DNA of 64,000 bases from Grammothele lineata (lineage: Eukaryota; Basidiomycota; Agaricomycetes; Polyporales; Polyporaceae), in the NCBI GenBank assembly GCA_002150815.3, contig NDFF03000001.1, forward strand, positions 930,001-994,000, written 5' to 3'. Below the pieces are notes generated by a model. It worked only from the letters and a program-made list of their open reading frames with translations. It made no database searches and was not told where the DNA came from. The translations under genes and the position numbers were made by a program. The first letter of the stretch is position 1. Each line of letters begins with the position of its first letter. Positions 24,034 through 34,699 of this stretch are shown here, one piece after another.

Positions 24034-25292
24034 GGCAGCAAGTATTGCAACGAAGATGTAGAAAGAGACAACAGCGTGTACGGGAACGGCACGATGGGGC
24101 GGGTGGTCGAGGAGACCATCCTGTCGGCGCGGACTGAACGGCAGTGACGGAAGCAGTGGGCGGCCCGCCGTGCGAGAGGCAAGCTACAGGCGAGACGCCC
24201 GTTTGAGCTTACGCTGTGCCACGTGCGCACGAGCACTGGGTCGTGAGAAAAACATTAGGTGACTTGGGACGCCCGGTAGGGTTCTCAGATCTCTTGGTCC
24301 TCCGCTCGCCTGAGGGCGCCTGAGGGCAACTCATCCGTCCTCATCCGTCTCCGATGTGTATCGGCCAGGAGAACTCGCCTTACCCCGTCTTTTACGCATT
24401 ACCCGGAAAACCATCTTACCCTCATGCTGAGACCCCGCGTTTGACGAGACTCCATATCTCAGCAAGTGCCACCATAAACCTATTATTATTCGTGGAGAGG
24501 GGTCTTCATGCGCTGCCCGACTTTAGAAGGATCCTCATTTGGTGGTCGTAAGTTTCGTTTGTTATTTGTCTCGTATACATGCACTCTTTCCCCGGTCGAT
24601 GTCCGAACTTACGACACTTCACCAAAGTTCGTCCTCTCTACCGTTCTGGGCCACTCTCGGCGTTGACCGGTCCCTGTTGCGCAGTTGTGGACGTGTTGAC
24701 GCCGAGTTTTTCCGAAAACGTAGTACATCGTTTGCTGGCAACCCTTACGGTTTACCCTCTTCTTCATAGGCCGGATCCGGCACCCAGACCTTAACTACTC
24801 GCTTTCACAATCAGAACAGGGACTGGAACGGTATCTAGGCGATAACTAGAACCGCTCCAGTCCCACAGGCCACAAAGGGCATCGGGATGATTGGTCCAGA
24901 GCCCATTGTCTTCATCTTCGTTCGACAGGATTTGGCTATTGATTGAAGTCGTTGTGCTCCCTGTCCTCTGCGTCTTTGACTATCGAAGGCAGTGAATGAG
25001 TTCTTATGCTTGAATCCTGATTGACTATACTTCGACGAGGTGAGGAAGGCATGAAGCTGCCTTGACACGTAGCACTACTTGTACGTCCACAGACGATCAA
25101 ACTCTACGAAGGTTCCGTACTCGGACGGTGACAGGTCGGTACTCTGTTGCGTGGCGTGCTACTACTTCCATCGGACGATTCGGACCGAGGGAATATAAGT
25201 ACGAGGAGAACCCGCGTGCGCTGCTTGGTCAGATAAAGTGAAGATCCACCTCCAACGTCAGTATTCGCTGGCACTCTTGCTCAACAACCACG
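24034..25292. other. Divergent intergenic region
   Basis: About 1.26 kb between the divergent NAD(P)-binding and F-box genes. I see no gene. An AATATAAG element at 25192-25199, about 95 bp before the F-box ATG, is a likely TATA box. Confidence 0.45.
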
Positions 25293-27577
25293 ATGAGCCC
25301 CATCGTCGCCAACGCTTCAGAGCCCCTGCCGGTCTACTCCCAGCCCGACACTATCGCAATACCTTCCCCGGGCGCTCCCGTCTCTGTGTACATACTTCCA
25401 ACAGAGGTCATCGAGCGCATCTTGACATTCAGCGACCCCCGCGATGTTTCCGTACGTGCACCTCTCTGCGTGTGGACGGACGATGCTCACGCGATTGATC
25501 ATGCCCGTTTACGCCACTAGCGTTTCGCCTGTACCTGCCGTTTCGCGCGCGGACTGGTCTACGAGGCCGACGACCAATTTCTTTGGCGCGAGCTCTACCT
25601 CAACCAACCATTTGACGATCTGCGCTCTGCCGCCCCCATCCCAAAGGATCAGCGGGAAAGCTTGAGGCTCAATAGAGAGCGGCGCGCCTTGGCCTCAGGC
25701 GGCTTGCCAGCAGAGGCGTCCGTGAACGGCGCAAACTCCGCACCTATTGCTCCCAGTGCTTCCAGTGGCTCTGGCACGGCCTCCCTAGGTCAGCTGGCGT
25801 GGCGGACCGAACTCCAGCGTCGCACGCAGGCAGAGATCATTGCGAACTCGGGTACGCGCGACGCTGCGCTCCTCGAGCCTGCGTACGAGGCTTTCCTGGC
25901 TGCGCTAGACAGCGCGCGCCCGGTTTCCGCTGGCGAGAGCAAGGCCCCCGAGTCTCCGCGGCCCATACCATCACAGTCGGCCGCGCCGACGCCAAGCTCT
26001 CAGAAGGAGCCGGAAGGGTCCAAGGACGATCTTCTCCCACGCTCGGAGAACCTCCGCTGGCTGGACCGTGTCCTGCGCAAGACTCGCGTGCTTGACGTCA
26101 CGCCCATCTGGACAGTTGTATACGAGGTGAAACCTGCCTCCCAGGAGCCGCCTCGCCCCCATTCTCCGCCTTTCAGTGACGCCCTCTTCGACGGGCTTGA
26201 CTCTTCAGAGGAAGAAGAGGAAGAGGGTTCCTCGACTGCTTCCAGCGCGTCAAGCGCTGACGTGCGCATGCCCGACACGCGCACGGAGGAGTTCGATGGC
26301 TCAAACCTGGAGAACCTAGAGGAGAAATACCACCGAGCGTACCAGCTTCGATGTCGGTTGCGTGCGTGCGCCGCGCTGGCTCACGAGTCCTCGTATAGTC
26401 CGGAGGACCGGGCGCGGATGGTGCAGCTCCGTCGAGTGAGCCGTGCCTTCGTGTACGACATGCGCCGCTACCGAAGCGAGACGCTTTGGGGACCCTATCG
26501 CCTCGATCGCGACGATGGCAGGACGTTGCTCGTAAACTGGGAGCACATCGAGCATATCATGAACGTTGTAGGGCTCAAGCTGCGCGAGATTCAACTGGCG
26601 AGCCTGGGCTTCTTTAGACGGCCGCTGTTCAAGGTTGAGGCCCTCCGAGCGTACTCCGCCGTCGATACGACGCAACGTTCGCCTGAGGATTGGGCTGGCG
26701 TGACGGGCAAGTGGCGAAGGTTTGTATGTTTTATGGACTACCGGTGAGTGCCATGTACGCCGGATTGGCTGCGGGCCTGCACTGAACACGGACCCTGTTC
26801 ACAACTTCACATAGCGATCTGTTTACGTACAACGTAAGATTCTTCGATGTTGGCGTACTTCCTACGTCTATTGGCACTCACATTCAAGCCTTTTGCAGTA
26901 CAGTCTCCTCCCTCCCGGTCCACACGATCCGTCTTTCTTCGACGACCCGGCGTTCGACGAGGCGCTTCGGCCGGTCGAGCTGACGCTCGCCCTCATTTCT
27001 CGAACTGAGTATTACAGCAAGCCACTCGAGATTGCTATCGACTCCTCAGTCCCCCATTCTGACGAATATGATGAGACGAGCCCTCTAGGGGATGTCGAAG
27101 ACCTAGCTTTCCCGACGCTCTATTTTGCGGGCAAATCCCATGGGGTTGCAACCGTGCGGGGGAAGGTCAGCACGCTCGCTGACGGCGCTGTACGATGGCA
27201 GTTCGTGAGTGAGAATATCTGCACAGGGAGCACGCCGAAGCTGATTACTCCGCTCCGTAGGTCACGACGTATGACGGCCGAATGCAGTGGAGGTGAGTAC
27301 AATTGCGACGATGCCCATCACACTCTCAGTTGATTATCTCTTGATGTACAGCGCCGAAGGCGTTCAAATTGGCCATGTCTGCAGCGCAGCAGGCGTTGCA
27401 GGGATCTGGACGGGCGCCCACCACGACCAGGGTACGTACTGTCAGTTCCTTCCATTGGTATACAATAGTCTTGGGTGTGTTCATATATTCGTTCATGCAG
27501 ATGACCCAGCAGGGCCCTTCTGGATGATGAAAGTTGGCGACCAGCTTCCTAGTGGCATTCTTGGCACCTTACACTAG
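25293..27577 (+). CDS. F-box protein with long C-terminal domain
   Basis: The F-box sits at the N-terminus: 'VYILPTEVIERILTFSDPRDVSRFACTCRFARGLVYEADDQFLWRELYL', spanning intron 1 (acceptor at the TAG before 25521). A long second exon follows, with a Ser/Pro/Glu-rich linker (including an EEEEEE run) and helical segments. A 19 nt microexon at 26815-26833 encodes 'DLFTYN'. Later exons encode 'YSLLPPGPHDPSFF', 'DLAFPTLYFAGKSHG', 'VRGKVSTLADGAVRWQF', 'VTTYDGRMQWS', 'AEGVQIGHVCSAAGVAGIWTGAHH' and 'DPAGPFWMMKV'. That C-terminal part looks like the beta-rich domain seen in many basidiomycete F-box proteins. Expected role: substrate receptor of an SCF ubiquitin ligase. The ligand is unknown. Confidence 0.88.
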
Positions 27578-28322
27578 AAGTTCGGCCTGAGTGCTATGCA
27601 TCGTACATGATCAGGATGGCATGGAGACAATACCCCCCTTCGCACGTTTATCACTTGTTGTATCATAGCCTTATATATTCAGCTCTGCATCCGGAGAAAG
27701 GGACAACAAACCTTACAGCGCGTTATGGCAATCTCCTAATGTACCACAGCGACTCTACAAACCACGATAGGCCTATTAGATGCCAGATCCGCTGACTCGC
27801 GAGACAGGAGCAGGGACACCGGCGTTGCTCAAAGAGACCGGACAGACGCTAGTGTAGCTCACGCGAGCGGGACCGAGGGATATGTACCTATAACAGAGAA
27901 AGTATTCTTCGCAAAACTGAGATCGAGCTTGTGAAGACTAGTAGCTGCCAAGGAAGAGTCTAGGTCGTCCAGGTGGCACCGCCCGTGCTGCAGATGAGAT
28001 GTGTTGACAGTCGACAATACATCATTAGGTCGTTATGTCCAGCGTCGTTGTGCCAAAGAGAGTTTCAGATATCATGATAGAACATCGGCGATGTCATGGG
28101 CTGTACGCCTGTGCCGCGCCGTCTCCGAGCTGATTTTGGCAGCAGAATGCACTGCGCCAGCAAAGCGGCTTGATGAACCACTTACGTAATCACATCGAGG
28201 TGCGAAACTAACGGGACAGTGCAACCCTTCTCTCCCTCCATCCCCTCCACCCCAAAAAGCAGGTAACCTGAGGATCCGTTTGTACCAAGTACCATGCGTT
28301 GATTGTATCCTACGCTCAGATC
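27578..28322. other. Intergenic region between F-box genes
   Basis: About 750 bp, relatively AT-rich, with stops in all frames. No gene or repeat recognised. Confidence 0.5.
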
Positions 28323-30119
28323 ATGGTCACCTCCACAACGACGCCGCCGTGGTTTGCGGAAGGTGAACACAGCTACGAACCGAACGGCACATTCCCGCCA
28401 GAAGCGCCAGGGCCAGAATGGACTGATGAGGACGCGTTTGCGACAAGCTCTCTCGCTCCAGACCGACTACAACCGTGGCTTCTCTCCAAGGTCGACTACT
28501 ACCAGAGATACCTTCAGAAGCTCCGCGGAACGTACAACACTACTACCTTGATACACCGGCGTTTACCGCCGGAAATCCTCATGGAGGTCTTTGCGCGCAT
28601 CCGTCCCAACGACTTCCGCGACATCTCTGTCCTGCATGTTTGTCGTGAATGGCGCTCTTTGGTCCTCCGTACGGCGGAATTTTGGATCGACATGCTGTCT
28701 CTCCCTATGAGCAGCTGCGATCCTAATGGATCCCCAAGGGCTCGTCTCAACGCTCAAGTCTACGCGGGTTTCCTTGAGCTTTCCTCGTCACGCAGTGTGT
28801 CTCCGACTATCGAGGAATTTTCTCCTCGCATTGTGGAGGTTTTCGGAGCCCATTGCTATCGGCTCGCGTCCCTCAACATCAAGGTTTCATCGGACCATGC
28901 AGAGACATTTTTCAACATGCTCAGTATTGGGCTCCACCAACTTCGCACCCTCATCGTTCAGCACACACCTACTCAGGCTCGCCTCTACCCCGAGAAGTGG
29001 TCAGCAATACAGCTCGTACAATTCCCCAGCAACGCTCTTCCCCGTCTCCAGCTGCTCCATCTGCCCACCATTTTTCTCACGTCCACGCTCCCCGTCCGAT
29101 CCGTCCGGACTCTCAAGGTCGGCGGATGCAAATGCGACGAATGCCAGGACCCCGGCACCATATTCACTCTAGATACCGTTCTATTATTCTTGCGAAGGTG
29201 TCCACAATTGATGATCCTTCATCTAGTCGGCAGAAGTCGCGAACCCGGTCCCCTCGCACACCCTTCCAACGACCACCAACTGCCCGTAGCCCTGCCCTCC
29301 TTGACGAACCTCGTCGTCGATCTCAACCGTGCACAATGGGTGTCGGACATCCTCCAATACATATCCGTTCCCCTAACCACCGTCATTCGCGTAGAGGCCG
29401 AGCCCCACGCTGGCATGTACATGCCCTCCGCCCTCCGCACGCATTCCCACCTCCCAGCGCTCGACCGTGTCTACTTTGACTTCCACATCGATGAGCCCCA
29501 TCACGTTACCAAGGTACGCTGCAAGATCGCAGGTCATCTGCGGCTCAGCGTTAGCGTCAAGGACACGAGCCGCGACCCGCAGGTGCGGGCGCTGGCGGCA
29601 GACGACGCGTTCGCGACGTTCGCGTCTCACACGGCCACCGACGTCGAGCTCTTCATCTCCACCTCGCGCCTGCAGGAGGCACACCAATTTGACAGCGCAC
29701 GCCTCGCGCGGATGCTTGAGGGGTTCCCCGCCGTAACGCGCCTCTGCATATGGCGCGCGGGGATCGAGGAGCTCCCGGCGGTGCTGGAGATGCGCGAGGA
29801 GGGACCGGACGGTGTGGACGTGCCCCGGTTGTGTCCGAGGCTCAAGCACCTCATCGTGCGCTGGCGGCCGCAACGTCGGACACAGGCGAATGGGGTCCGT
29901 CAGGTGCTCGGGGAGCTCAGGGCTGCGCTCGCATGGCGCACGTCACGAGGATATCGGCTGGAGAAGTTCGCGGTGGAGATCAGGAGGCTCAAGAAGGTGC
30001 GGCCCGCAATGGACCCGGAGATGTTGCAGGCGGAGCTGCTGTCGCAGTTCAGGGGAATCGCCGACGAGGTGGAGGTGAGCGCGGACTTTGAGGATTGGTC
30101 GCCTACGTCCACTCGGTAA
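28323..30119 (+). CDS. F-box/LRR-like protein, intronless
   Basis: A single exon of about 598 residues. The start is the ATG at 28323; eight codons upstream lie in the same frame but begin with TTG. The F-box is at about residues 70-125: 'LIHRRLPPEILMEVFARIRPNDFRDISVLHVCREWRSLVLRTAEFWIDML'-like, with the usual LPPEIL core. The rest has irregular leucine-rich units ('LPRLQLLHLP', 'VRTLKVGGC', 'CPQLMILHLVG', 'LPSLTNLVVDL') and ends in a block related to the partial gene at 1-966. Basidiomycetes carry dozens of such genes. Likely an SCF substrate receptor; target unknown. Confidence 0.9.
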   Translation: MVTSTTTPPWFAEGEHSYEPNGTFPPEAPGPEWTDEDAFATSSLAPDRLQPWLLSKVDYYQRYLQKLRGTYNTTTLIHRRLPPEILMEVFARIRPNDFRDISVLHVCREWRSLVLRTAEFWIDMLSLPMSSCDPNGSPRARLNAQVYAGFLELSSSRSVSPTIEEFSPRIVEVFGAHCYRLASLNIKVSSDHAETFFNMLSIGLHQLRTLIVQHTPTQARLYPEKWSAIQLVQFPSNALPRLQLLHLPTIFLTSTLPVRSVRTLKVGGCKCDECQDPGTIFTLDTVLLFLRRCPQLMILHLVGRSREPGPLAHPSNDHQLPVALPSLTNLVVDLNRAQWVSDILQYISVPLTTVIRVEAEPHAGMYMPSALRTHSHLPALDRVYFDFHIDEPHHVTKVRCKIAGHLRLSVSVKDTSRDPQVRALAADDAFATFASHTATDVELFISTSRLQEAHQFDSARLARMLEGFPAVTRLCIWRAGIEELPAVLEMREEGPDGVDVPRLCPRLKHLIVRWRPQRRTQANGVRQVLGELRAALAWRTSRGYRLEKFAVEIRRLKKVRPAMDPEMLQAELLSQFRGIADEVEVSADFEDWSPTSTR

Positions 30120-30872
30120 GTAGGGATTCGTGGTGCTCATTGGGCTGGTGATATGCTGGTTGTACCTTTGTCTCTGTCTCGAGTATACCTTTTTTACGTT
30201 GTGCCATCGCTTCTTCGACTTCTGAGGTCGACACAGGACGACACCTCTCTGGAACAGCGGGGTGTGATCTCAGAATCGACCGGTTAACAGCATAGTTATT
30301 TTCTGATCCGCAATGGTGATGGTTGTAGGACCTCGTCTAGCTTCTCATACTGTCTGCTCTCAGGACTGATGAGACTTGTATGAGTCTGTCGACGGTCGTC
30401 AGTTCCCGTCGGGGCCACGGGTGAAGATCCTCGCTACTCCCTGAACCTGAAGGTAGCGAAGCATGGAAATCCTGCCTGTCTTCTGACTAGTCTCGCCCAG
30501 GAAACATTAGCGCTGCTACTAATCTGACCTCGAGACATAGGTGCATGCGATCCATCAAGGCCTCGACCGGTCTTCCACGCGACGCTTTGCCGAGGCTTCT
30601 CTGGCAATTTTCATGACAAAAATGGAGCAGATGCCCCGTGTATAGACGACTCCTTGTGTACACAACTGATGGATACACTTTCGACTATCCACTACAGGCA
30701 AATACACACTCAGAAGCCTCTTCGCGTTGCAATGATACAACATCTACTAAGGAAGCACGATCAATATCAGGTCACACTTATCCCTCCGATGGGCGGGTGA
30801 TGGATGGACGGGCGCCGAAGCACTCACCACTATCATATAACATTACGGTAATAATCTAACGTTCGCAATAAT
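30120..30872. other. Convergent intergenic region
   Basis: About 750 bp between the 3' ends of the F-box gene and the GH16 gene. Stops in all frames; nothing recognised. Confidence 0.5.
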
Positions 30873-32466
30873 CTACTGGTACACGTGTATACCGGCGATG
30901 TCCCAGAACGCATCCGCGAACGCGCCGGGGTTCGAGTTGACGAACGCTGTAGGGGGCAAACGAATCAGCGTCGTGCATCATCAATATGATAACCCATCAG
31001 CGAAAACTCACTGTTGCAGTCTCCGGGGCAGCCACCGAGGGTGTTGAAGAACTGCGGAAGACCGGCCCAGTCACCACCTGCGAACGTCGGGGAGGAGAGA
31101 GATCAATAAGACGTCGCATAGAACGCGAAGAATGATGGGGGAGACGCACAGAAAGTGAGGTTGATGACAATGTTGTGGGGGCCGAAGTGCGCGTCGATGT
31201 CGCACGAGTCGTTAACGAAGAGTGCCGAAGGCGTGCCCTGCGTGGAGGAGGAGAGAAGGGTGGAGCGGATCAGCAACGGAACAAAATCTGCAGCAGGCAT
31301 ACGAGGACGTCCGGGTGCTCGGGGAGCTGTGACGACGCGCGGGGCCGCGAGCGGCGCGCCGCCATCACGAATCAACACAGCCCCATCTGCTACTCCCGGT
31401 GGCGGAACTGCAGGGCGCCGCAGGCGTATCGCGCAGAAGCAGCGCTGATGGACGGTATGGTGCAAGAACGGAGACTCACAAATGCGTCAGTGTTGACGGT
31501 GCCGCCCGCCGTCTTCACGTCCGCCGGGACGGCGGGGTCGTTGCGAGACCAGAACCAGACCTTGATGAAGGTCGAGGTGCGCTCCATGGCGTAGAATCCG
31601 CCCCCTGCGGCGTTGAACGACTTGCCGTAACTGTTAGGGGTCGAGGACTGGACACCGCAGCCCGCGTTGCCGTTCGCTGCGACGTCGCAGTTGGTGCTCA
31701 CTGCCTTACTGTGTGCGGGCGGCGTGACGGTGAGTGGGTGTTTCGTGGCTAGACAGTGATAGAGAACGCACCCGCTCATGGCAAGGCCTGAGGCGGGCAT
31801 CGCGCAGTTCGCGCTGGTGTGAAGCGTCGACTGGTTCGGCTCGATGTCGTTCGTGCCCTCGAGCTAGATCATACGTATCAAGTTAGTAAGTTCTATCCGC
31901 CGACGTGCCGTATGCTATTGCCGACTCACGATGTCGACCTCGCCGTTAGCAGGCCAGTTCTCGCCAAGCTCCCAGGCGGCAGGCCATGTGCCACAGCCTT
32001 GCGGCATGTGCCTGATATCGTAACTGCGTAGAAGAACGCCTCGGTTAGCATCCGAGAAGCGGGACAAGCACATGGCTGCAGAGGACATACACAGAGACGT
32101 GCGTATCGTATGCGGCATTGCTCTGGATGCGGACCGCGTTCCGGCCGGGTCCCGCAGGGTCGAGGGTCGTGAAGCTGTCCGCGCGCATGACGAAGGACGT
32201 GTCGGAGGCGAACGTTAGGTTTTGCGCAAGCGCGGTGGCTTGATCGACATAGTTGCTGAGAGATGGGACACGTCAGATGAAGGGAACCGATCGTCGAAGT
32301 GAGCCACCGATACTCACACCCTGCCGTGAGTCGGGTCCGCGATCGCCTGGTGCGTGAATCCCGACAAGAAGCTCTCGCCGACGAAAGAATCCTTCAAGTT
32401 GTAAGTTGCTGCAAAAGCAGAAGGGAAAAGAGCGGAGATCGCGAACAGCGCAGCTGTTGAACGCAT
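30873..32466 (-). CDS. Secreted glycoside hydrolase family 16 (endo-beta-glucanase type)
   Basis: Seven or more exons on the minus strand from ATG 32466 to TAG 30873. A signal peptide opens the protein ('[19 protein letters not shown]', cleaved before ATYNL). The GH16 fold follows: '[16 protein letters not shown]', '[14 protein letters not shown]', '[25 protein letters not shown]', '[10 protein letters not shown]', '[27 protein letters not shown]', '[24 protein letters not shown]' and '[15 protein letters not shown]'. The catalytic motif E-V-D-I-L-E is intact: nucleophile and acid/base Glu lie on both sides of the intron at about 31864-31929. Family knowledge: such fungal enzymes (laminarinase-like, GH16) cut beta-1,3/1,4- or 1,3/1,6-glucans outside the cell. 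A TATA box about 100 bp upstream suggests regulated expression. Confidence 0.93.
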
Positions 32467-33536
32467 GGTGAGAGTAAAGATAGAAGAAGAGGTGAAGGAA
32501 GGCGAGAGGATGCGAGTCGGGGTGAAATCCACAGGATCTGAAGAACAGCGGCTCATGATCAAGCCCTTTATATACGAGAGGCGGGACTGGATGGCGCGCG
32601 CGCAGCAGGCGCAACGGCCCCCGTTGCACTGCAAAGAGGCGGAATATCCTTTGTGATGCCGTTTGACAGGATAAAGCGTTCTCGGCCACTGGACTCGCTT
32701 TGCGCGAGAGCGCTTAGAGATATGCGTGACTACGATCATACCCGAAGCGGTAGCTGGAGACGCCATTCGACCTGGACGCGCCACCTTGGACGCGCCCTAC
32801 ACAAAACGCTGCGCCCGATCGCCTCTATCCGCGCGCGCACAATGCAGTTCGCTCAAGCGTCCATAACGCGCTTGCGACCAGCGGTGATTGGGATCCGGAG
32901 TCAGCCCCATCGTCAGTGTCACAGCGCAAGGCCCGACCACGGTCTCCGTGTCAGCCTTGGTACGTTTGACGTTTCCAAATCGACCCCACACAGCGGTGAC
33001 CTGCACGAGGGGCCACAAGGGACCTCGACACGCAGCCGATCTTCCGCATGTTCTCATGACTACACCACCGTGTGGTTGGTGGTCACCGACGTTCTCCAGG
33101 GGCCACGAGGGGCCACCGTATACCACAAGCGCTTATGGTAAGTACTCACCTCCGGAGAGCATAGCATCGCCTCCATCATTGAAATGATGACATGGAGATG
33201 CAGACGTCGCAATCAGACTGGGGCAAGCTGTTCCCCGAAGAATGTTTATGCTGTATTGAGAATGCGGCGACACATGGTTCAGAGCATGGCGATCGAATCA
33301 GCGGGTACGAAGGCCTCTCTCGGACCAACATCGTCAACTACAGCGGTGATCAGGATTGGACACTCGAATTGACACGACGGGCGCACCGATTGGACACGGA
33401 AAGCAATTTCTGCCTCAGCCCGACAGCCGCGAGAGGGGATTGCTCCCGTGGGCACTGGGGTCAGTCTCAGCACCAAAGTAGACATTCAATCATGATACGC
33501 ACAGTCAGTACCTGAGCGTCGTCCGGTAGACCCGTG
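32467..33536. other. Intergenic region
   Basis: About 1.07 kb between the GH16 promoter and the 3' end of the octanoyltransferase gene. Open frames up to 160 codons on the plus strand have no domain. A short repeat of GGGGCCAC-type sequence recurs around 33013-33117. I support no gene. Confidence 0.4.
32566..32575 (-). promoter_or_regulatory. TATA box of the GH16 gene
   Basis: On the minus strand the sequence reads GTATATAAAG, about 100 bp before the ATG at 32466. It is a near-consensus TATA element at the normal distance. Confidence 0.6.
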
Positions 33537-34355
33537 TCAAGACGTGGGACCTGGAACCCATGGTCCTAGCTCGATCGCCTCCCGCTCGATAACCCGGATC
33601 GCATCCTCTACTTCCCCATCCGTGTCCAGATCCAGGTTGACCAAATCTCTCCTAAATGTACGCTCAAACCTGGAGATGAGGCCCGGGTACTGTCCGGAGG
33701 CAGTGATAGGCTCTGCGGGCGTTGTCACGCTTGACCGGGTGGCGTTTGCAATACAGCCAGCTTTGACGTCCGTTAGGCCACACGCGACGACCCGGTCGAA
33801 CCACGGGAGTGGCTCGCTAGTGACATTAAAGGCGAAACCGTGCGTCGTTAGTCGATGTCTGACCTGCACGCCAATGCTTGCAATCTTGGTGTGAGCGTCC
33901 AGAAAAACCCCGGTGTTATCACTAGGGAAGTGGGGAATGCCGTGTGCTTCTAGGAAATGTGCTTGCATCATCTTTTGTAGATGACAGATGTAGTCGCGAA
34001 TGCCCATAGGCGGTGTCGTTCGTCCAAGGTCTAGGAGGGGATACCCAACAATTTGGCCTGGGCCGTGGTACGTCGTCTGTCCGCCGCGCTGTGTGGCTAC
34101 GCAATCCGCGCCCAAGCCCCTGAGGCGCAACGCCTCCGCCGCATTCTCCTCTGATGTTTCGAGTTGTCGGCGTCCAAAGGTGTATACCGGGCGATGTTCG
34201 AGTAGGAGGAGATAATCCCGATGGTCGCCGGAGGTCTTGCGCGTGAGGAGTTGGTGTGCGTGGATGCGCTCCTGGAGAGCGAGCGCCCTGGTGTAGGGTA
34301 GCGGCGCCTTGAAGCAATGGAAGAACACGGGCGGAAGCGACATGGGTGGACGCAA
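33537..34355 (-). CDS. lip2: Octanoyl-[ACP]:protein transferase (LipB/Lip2)
   Basis: A single exon, 272 codons plus stop. It carries all LipB/LIPT2 landmarks: 'LLLLEHRPVYTFGRR', 'RGGQTTYHGPGQIVGYPLLDL', 'HFPSDNTGVFLDAHTKIASIGVQVRHRLTTHGFAFNV' and 'VVACGLTDVKAGCI'. The catalytic Lys (in KIASIG) and Cys (in ACGLTD) are both present. The enzyme moves octanoate from mitochondrial ACP to the lipoyl domains of GcvH and 2-oxoacid dehydrogenases, the first step of lipoate synthesis. The short N-terminus 'MRPPMSLPPVFFHCFKAPLPY' would serve as a weak presequence. The start at 34355 is the first ATG; 34343 (MSLPP) is also possible. Confidence 0.95.
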   Translation of the reverse strand: MRPPMSLPPVFFHCFKAPLPYTRALALQERIHAHQLLTRKTSGDHRDYLLLLEHRPVYTFGRRQLETSEENAAEALRLRGLGADCVATQRGGQTTYHGPGQIVGYPLLDLGRTTPPMGIRDYICHLQKMMQAHFLEAHGIPHFPSDNTGVFLDAHTKIASIGVQVRHRLTTHGFAFNVTSEPLPWFDRVVACGLTDVKAGCIANATRSSVTTPAEPITASGQYPGLISRFERTFRRDLVNLDLDTDGEVEDAIRVIEREAIELGPWVPGPTS

Positions 34356-34699
34356 TGCACCGACACACCGACCCGGAAGGAGAGGACGAGGCTTGGGTGA
34401 GGAGGCTGATCCGGACGATGACGGAGAGCGGACTGAGCAGCGAGGCGCGTCGCGTCGTGCGCCTGACCGCGGTCACGCCCGCCGAGCGCTGCTGACGCGC
34501 AGCGACGCGCCCAACTGAATTAAGCATCCTTTCTCTCAGCTGACCATGGCATGACCGTGGAAGCAAACAATCATGAGCGTGCCGCGAGCCACTTCGCTCC
34601 GGGTTTCTTAGGAGCCGACCGGACAATGCGTCCGTGCGTCGACGACGCTGGTCTCTCGTCTCAACCTTCATCATCGTTTCGAATATACGGCAAAACATC
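34356..34699. other. Divergent promoter region between lip2 and the thiolase gene
   Basis: About 344 bp between two divergent start codons. I see no gene; it presumably holds both promoters. Confidence 0.5.
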
